NCBI GenBank assembly: GCA_002432085.1
Contig: DJFN01000165.1
Span: 632 to 6,721, forward strand
Source: Flavobacteriales bacterium UBA5871
GTDB taxonomy: Bacteria; Bacteroidota; Bacteroidia; Flavobacteriales_D; Crocinitomicaceae
Reading direction: 5' to 3'
Length of the DNA stretch: 6,090 bases
Position 1 is the first letter of the stretch. Each line of letters starts with the position of its first letter. The position numbers and the translations under genes were made by a program. The notes below the pieces were generated by a model. It was not told the origin of the DNA and made no database searches. It saw nothing but the letters and a program-made list of their open reading frames with translations. Shown here in pieces: positions 5,522 through 6,090 of this stretch.

Positions 5522-6090
5522 ATGACAACAACGGAGCAATACACCGATGAGCAGATCATCGAACAGATTTTGAGCGGAGAAACAGCTTTGTATGAAATCC
5601 TGATCCGGCGGTACAATCCTTACCTGTACAAAACGGGGCGGGCCTACAATTACCATCATGAGGAAACGCAGGATCTGATGCAGGAAACGTTCATCGACGC
5701 CTACCGTAATCTGGCCGGATTCGAACGCCGGTCGAGCTTCAAAACCTGGATCATCCGGATCATGCTGAACCACTGCTACCACAAAAAGCAAAAGCTCAGC
5801 TTCCAGAATGAAATTGTCAGAGACGTGAACGAATACGCCAAGCCCATGTTTACAGGTTTTCACAACGACACGAACCGAATGGTCCAGAACCGCGAGCTCA
5901 GCCGGATCATCGAACAGGCGCTCACCGAATTGCCGGAAGATTACCGCCTGGTGTTCTCGCTGCGGGAAATCAACGGACTGAACGTCGCTGAAACTGCAAA
6001 GCTGCTCGAGATCAGCGAAGGCAACGTCAAAGTGCGGCTGAACAGGGCGCGGAACCTGTTGCGGAAGGAAATCGAGAAAACCTATTCCAA
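5522..6090 (+). CDS. ECF-type RNA polymerase sigma factor (sigma-70 family), open at right edge
   Basis: The frame runs from ATG 5522 to the window end (189 full codons) without a stop; an in-frame TGA at 5513-5515 makes this the first usable start. Sigma region 2 spans about 22-90: LYEILIRRYNPYLYKTGRAY, then the ETQDLMQETFIDAYRNLAGFE block (48-68) and SSFKTWIIRIMLNHCYHKKQK (71-91). These correspond to the D-hhQ-E-hhh...F-x-x-W-hhxIhxN signature used for -10 recognition and core binding. A variable linker follows (about 92-122). Region 4 spans about 124-185: IIEQALTELPEDYRLVFSLREI, with a helix-turn-helix around LNVAETAKLLEISEGNVKVRLNRARNLL for the -35 element. Domain 3 is absent, as in all ECF factors. 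At 189 residues it is nearly complete, so the stop should lie shortly after the edge. An anti-sigma gene often follows such a gene; that cannot be seen here. It shares a probable operon with the DoxX-like gene. Confidence 0.95.
   Translation, partial: MTTTEQYTDEQIIEQILSGETALYEILIRRYNPYLYKTGRAYNYHHEETQDLMQETFIDAYRNLAGFERRSSFKTWIIRIMLNHCYHKKQKLSFQNEIVRDVNEYAKPMFTGFHNDTNRMVQNRELSRIIEQALTELPEDYRLVFSLREINGLNVAETAKLLEISEGNVKVRLNRARNLLRKEIEKTYS

Noticed and set aside
5156..5863. 235-codon minus-strand frame across the DoxX-like and sigma genes
   Set aside because: It spans two clearly recognisable plus-strand genes and the gap between them; no motif of its own.

Overview
The window looks like ordinary chromosomal DNA from a member of the Bacteroidota with roughly balanced GC content. 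The evidence is as follows. There is a secreted GH92-type alpha-mannosidase whose signal peptide ends in the A-x-A|Q style common in that phylum. Starts lack clear Shine-Dalgarno sequences. At least one promoter resembles the TTG / TAnnTTTG type. Several small proteins have their closest remembered relatives in Flavobacteriia, Cytophagia and Chitinophagia. I cannot name a genus.

Layout. Positions 1-546 (+) hold the 3' end of an unrecognised gene, followed one base later by an unrecognised 95-residue gene. Positions 546-585 are a five-unit, 8-bp tandem repeat filling the gap between convergent genes. Positions 586-2865 (-) encode a complete exported GH92 glycosidase, by far the largest gene here. 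A 142-bp divergent intergenic region containing a short dyad separates it from a secreted 233-residue protein at 3008-3709 (+), which resembles the M949_RS01915 'surface polysaccharide biosynthesis' family. After a 160-bp gap with a second, related dyad comes a DUF1801/YdhG (frataxin-like Fra) protein at 3870-4238 (+). Next is a probable two-gene unit: a three-helix membrane protein (4331-4669) and a small lipoprotein (4680-5027). The last unit is a DoxX-like four-helix membrane protein (5118-5501) followed 20 bp later by an ECF sigma factor (5522 to the window end, open at the edge). It is preceded by a sequence that fits an ECF-type promoter.

How the genes fit together. The DoxX-sigma pair is the only clear functional unit. 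Its promoter-like element suggests the sigma factor may transcribe its own operon, and an anti-sigma gene may lie beyond position 6090. The GH92 enzyme stands alone, without SusC/SusD or other glycosidases in view. The remaining genes look like unlinked small cell-envelope or housekeeping genes. I see no tRNA, rRNA, CRISPR array, transposase, phage gene or defence system. I do not find a convincing new biological system in this window. The points most worth checking are the putative ECF autoregulatory promoter and the two related dyads upstream of plus-strand genes.
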